Shown here: positions 61,123-64,000 of the stretch, piece after piece
Numbering within the stretch: the first letter of the stretch is position 1
Layout: each line of letters begins with the position of its first letter
NCBI RefSeq assembly: GCF_013282575.1
Contig: NZ_JAAAYE010000002.1
Location: 124,001-188,000 of the forward strand
Reading direction: 5' to 3'
From: Paraburkholderia sp. NMBU_R16
GTDB lineage: Bacteria; Pseudomonadota; Gammaproteobacteria; Burkholderiales; Burkholderiaceae
Length of the DNA: 64,000 nucleotides
The notes under the pieces: generated by a model
Database searches by the model: none
The model's input: the letters and a program-made list of their open reading frames with translations, nothing else
What the model was told of the DNA's origin: nothing
Program-made: the position numbers and the translations under genes

Positions 61123-64000
61123 ATGACTTCCTTTTTATCGAAGCGGCTGCTGATCAACCTGCTAGTCGTGGCTGCCGCGGTGGGCGCTAATGCGTTTGTC
61201 GCTTATACCCAGATTCGCAGCGAGCGTGCGACGAACGAGCGTACGCTGCGCTCGATGAGCGTCAAGCGCGATCTCGACGCGTACCGCATGACGCTCGGAG
61301 CGGGCCTCGCCGCGCTTGGGCGGTTCGAAATCTCCAGCTCGGCCGTATCGCCGACGCTCGCCGCCGCCCAGGAAGCCCGCCTTGCCGACATCAAGGGGCG
61401 GCTTGCGGCCGAACTGGCCGACGAACCGGCGATGAGCGCCCCGCTCGAGACGCTTTTCGCAGCTGGCGACGCCGCCGAAGCGGGAACGCTTGCCGCGCTG
61501 GAACGCGCGGCGGCCGATGACGATTCCGACGCACATGGGTGGGCGACATCGGCGTACGCCCGGCTGGGGGCCAGATTCGATCGGGTGGACGATGCGCTCG
61601 CCGCGCTGCGCATTCGCGAGGACGAGGCGCTCGAGGCATCGCTTGCCGAATCGACGCGCTCGGCCCGTCTTGCGACATTGCTCGTCGTCCTCACGATGGT
61701 TCTCGGTTGCGGCCTGCTTATCTACATGTTCGGCGCGCGTGAAAGCGCCGCACGCGCGAAGCTGCGCGTTGCCCGGGCCATGCGGCGCAGCGACGAGCGG
61801 TTTCGCGAACTCTTCGACGCACACCCGGTGCCGATGTGGATTTACGACCGGGAAACGCTGCGGTTTTTGGCGGTGAATGCCGCGGCGCTCGAGCAGTACG
61901 GCTATACCGAAAGCGAGTTGCTTTCGATGACGATCCGGGATATCCATCCTTCCGACGAACTGCCCCGCCTCGAGACGTATCTCGACCGCAGCGCTACGCT
62001 GCCGAGGCGCGGCCGCGTGATGGCGGGCGTCTGGCACCATCAGCGGCGCAACGGCTCCCAGCTGTCGGCCGATATTTCGAATCACGCGCTGAGCTTCATG
62101 GGCCGCCCCGCAATGTTCGTGTTGGCCGATGACGTGACCGAGCAGATTCAGGCCGAAGCGGAGGCACAGCGTTCCAACCAGATGCTCGAAAGCATCATCG
62201 ACAATATTCCTCAGCGCATTTTCTGGAAGGACCGCGAATCGCGCTATCTCGGCTGCAACATGGCCTTCGCCCGGGACGCCGGGCTTGCCTACACGGAGCA
62301 GGTCGTCGGCAAGACCGATTACGACTTGCCGTGGAAGAACATGGCCGAGGCGCTCCAGCGCTCCGACCTCGAGGTAATCGAAACCGGTGTGCCGAAAATG
62401 AACGCCGAGTTCGAAGTGATGATCGGCGGCGCGCACCGCGCCGGTATCACGAGCAAGATTCCGCTGACGAACGGTGATGGCAAGGTCATCGGCGTACTGG
62501 GCTCCTATACGGATGTCACCGATCGCAAGCGCTCCGATCTCGCGCTGCGATTGCAAAGCCGAGCGCTCGACGCGAGCGTCAATGCGATCTTGATCACGGG
62601 TGCCGCCGAACGCGGACATTTGATCGAATACGTGAACCCCGCGTTCAAGCGGATCACGGGCTACGATCCTGCCGAAGTCGTCGGCCAGGATTGCCGTTTC
62701 CTTCAACGCAACGACCGCGACCAGGAGGGTCTCGCGGAAATACGCGAAGCCTTGGCGGCAAATCGCGAGGTGAGCGCTGTGCTGCGCAACTATCGCAAGG
62801 ATGGCGCGCTGTTCTGGAATCAGCTGTTTATCGCGCCGGTGCCGGATCCCGACGGCAAGACGACCCATCATATCGGCGTCATCAACGATGTGACCGAGTT
62901 GATCCGCTACCAGGAGCAACTCGAGTATCAGGCGAACTACGACAGCCTGACGAGGCTGCCCAATCGGAATCTATTGCGCGAACGTCTGCAGCAATCGATC
63001 GCGCGAGGCTTGAATCTCGCCGTCGTCTTCATCGATCTCGACGGCTTCAAGAACGTCAATGACAGCCTGGGCCACAGCGTCGGCGACCGCCTGCTCGCCG
63101 TCGTCGCCGACCGGCTCGCGCGCAGCGCGCGCCCGGGCGATACGATTGCACGCCACGGCGGGGACGAGTTCGTGATCGTATTGGCGGATCTCGTCGAAAA
63201 AGACGCGCTGATTCATTGGATGGAGCGCGTGCGCGCGACGATCTCCGAGCCCGTCATGCTGGACGGCACGGAGCTCTATGTCGGATGCAGCATGGGGGCG
63301 AGCCTTTATCCGCAGGACGGCGAGGATGTGGAAACCTTGCTGAAAAAGGCCGATCTCGCGATGTATCGCGCAAAGGACATGGGCCGCAATACGTTCCAGT
63401 TCTATCAGCCCGAAATGAACACGAGCGTCGGCGCCCGGCTCAACCTCGAAAGACGGCTTCGCCGCGCGTTGCGCGACGGTGAGTTCCTGCTGCACTACCA
63501 GCCGCAGGTCGATATCGAAACAGGCCGCATCGTCGGCATGGAAGCGCTGGTGCGCTGGCTGGACCCCGAAGTCGGGCTCGTGCCGCCTTCCGCCTTCATT
63601 CCCGTGGCGGAGGAGAGCGGGCTCATCGGCCCCCTTTCGGAGTGGGTGCTGCGCGAGGCGTGCCGGCAGAACAAGGCCTGGCAGGACGTCGGGCTGCCAC
63701 CTGCGCGCGTCTCGGTGAACCTTTCGGCCCGGCAGTTCCAGCAGCGCGACATCGCGCGGCTCGTCATGTCGATTCTCGAGGAGACTGGCCTCGAGCCCCA
63801 GTACCTCGAGCTCGAGTTGACCGAAAGCGCGATCATGCGAAACGCCGAGGAGGCCGTCGTGATGCTCAATGAACTGCATGCGCTCGGCATCGGGCTCGCG
63901 ATCGACGATTTCGGCACGGGCTATTCGAGCCTCAGCTACTTGAAGCGCTTCCCCGTCGATCGCTTGAAGATCGACCGCTCGTTCGTGTCGGACATCGGCG
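61123..64000 (+). CDS. membrane-bound PAS-GGDEF-EAL cyclic-di-GMP protein (3' end cut by window)
   Basis: At least 959 residues, open to the right edge. A membrane helix (about 8-28), a periplasmic sensor region (about 29-180) and a second helix (about 182-204) are followed by three PAS-like domains (starting about 222, 354 and 482). A GGDEF domain comes next, with an intact GGDEF at 679-683 and an inhibitory-site RxxD at 670-673. The EAL domain has EAL at 807-809, NLSARQF, ELTES and DDFGTGYSSL. Both cyclase and phosphodiesterase motifs look active as far as seen. The ATG at 61123 begins MTSFLSKRL. A FliA-type promoter upstream points to control of motility-related c-di-GMP. Confidence 0.92.
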   Translation, partial: MTSFLSKRLLINLLVVAAAVGANAFVAYTQIRSERATNERTLRSMSVKRDLDAYRMTLGAGLAALGRFEISSSAVSPTLAAAQEARLADIKGRLAAELADEPAMSAPLETLFAAGDAAEAGTLAALERAAADDDSDAHGWATSAYARLGARFDRVDDALAALRIREDEALEASLAESTRSARLATLLVVLTMVLGCGLLIYMFGARESAARAKLRVARAMRRSDERFRELFDAHPVPMWIYDRETLRFLAVNAAALEQYGYTESELLSMTIRDIHPSDELPRLETYLDRSATLPRRGRVMAGVWHHQRRNGSQLSADISNHALSFMGRPAMFVLADDVTEQIQAEAEAQRSNQMLESIIDNIPQRIFWKDRESRYLGCNMAFARDAGLAYTEQVVGKTDYDLPWKNMAEALQRSDLEVIETGVPKMNAEFEVMIGGAHRAGITSKIPLTNGDGKVIGVLGSYTDVTDRKRSDLALRLQSRALDASVNAILITGAAERGHLIEYVNPAFKRITGYDPAEVVGQDCRFLQRNDRDQEGLAEIREALAANREVSAVLRNYRKDGALFWNQLFIAPVPDPDGKTTHHIGVINDVTELIRYQEQLEYQANYDSLTRLPNRNLLRERLQQSIARGLNLAVVFIDLDGFKNVNDSLGHSVGDRLLAVVADRLARSARPGDTIARHGGDEFVIVLADLVEKDALIHWMERVRATISEPVMLDGTELYVGCSMGASLYPQDGEDVETLLKKADLAMYRAKDMGRNTFQFYQPEMNTSVGARLNLERRLRRALRDGEFLLHYQPQVDIETGRIVGMEALVRWLDPEVGLVPPSAFIPVAEESGLIGPLSEWVLREACRQNKAWQDVGLPPARVSVNLSARQFQQRDIARLVMSILEETGLEPQYLELELTESAIMRNAEEAVVMLNELHALGIGLAIDDFGTGYSSLSYLKRFPVDRLKIDRSFVSDIG

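Noticed and set aside
61162-62919. A 585-codon minus-strand frame opposite the GGDEF/EAL gene.
   Set aside because: The plus strand encodes clear PAS and GGDEF domains over the same DNA. This frame is a shadow.
1-64000. tRNA, rRNA, riboswitch, CRISPR or transposase features.
   Set aside because: None was recognised on reading both strands. No arrays of spaced repeats or transposase-like proteins were seen.

Overview
The window is a high-GC chromosomal segment of a beta-proteobacterium, almost certainly Burkholderiaceae of the Paraburkholderia/Trinickia/Burkholderia type. The evidence is GC-rich third codon positions throughout, dense operons, and several gene orders characteristic of that group: apt/LysE/NUDIX/purU, uvrA divergent from an MFS gene plus ssb, ubiE/Tim44/ubiJ/ubiB, and fmdB/DUF502/aspS/nudB/phospholipase D. 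No rRNA, tRNA, CRISPR array, insertion sequence or prophage gene was recognised.

Layout. 1-11.1 kb is core: a KefB/C-type antiporter (cut by the left edge), apt, a LysE exporter, a DUF4743-NUDIX hydrolase, purU, an AI-2E/PerM permease, uvrA, an MFS transporter and ssb. About 11.17-19.4 kb is an accessory block: a nucleotidyltransferase pseudogene broken by a 4-bp tandem duplication, a four-gene Csu-like (spore-coat-U) chaperone-usher pilus operon behind an AT-rich palindromic promoter region, a secreted GH28 polygalacturonase, and an AbiEii-type toxin with an HTH antitoxin. 19.4-25.5 kb holds an MHS-type MFS transporter divergent from a complete alkanesulfonate operon (ssuA-ssuD-ssuC-ssuB-ssuE type). 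25.6-31.4 kb carries a small lytic transglycosylase, two small exported proteins (surface-adhesin E-like, CHRD), an HSL-type esterase, EcsC, and a DHA2 drug exporter with a MarR regulator. 31.4-36.8 kb has a D-amino-acid pair (PLP deaminase divergent from D-aminoacylase), queF and ilvA.

37.2-52 kb is again core. It holds a 1338-residue flavin/Fe-S oxidoreductase, a HIT protein, DUF971, the ubiquinone genes ubiE-(Tim44)-ubiJ-ubiB, a TPMT-like methyltransferase, and the fmdB-DUF502-aspS-nudB-phospholipase D run with several strong hairpins. 52.2-59.5 kb is a TetR-controlled beta-oxidation cluster: acyl-CoA dehydrogenase, a bifunctional hydroxyacyl-CoA dehydrogenase/enoyl-CoA hydratase, thiolase, and a crotonase whose active site looks like an enoyl-CoA isomerase. 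59.5-64 kb has fdhD, a nitrate-reductase-associated protein, and a PAS-GGDEF-EAL cyclic-di-GMP protein running off the right edge, preceded by a good sigma-28 (FliA) promoter match.

Biologically the window suggests an environmental, plant- or soil-associated bacterium: pectin degradation, sulfonate sulfur scavenging, adhesive pili, fatty-acid and D-amino-acid catabolism, and motility-coupled c-di-GMP signalling. I did not find a system that I can call wholly undescribed. The most unusual observations are the pilus operon without a two-domain tip adhesin, the polygalacturonase with an altered RIK motif, the HTH-fused partner of the AbiEii toxin, and the FliA-type promoter in front of the GGDEF/EAL gene.
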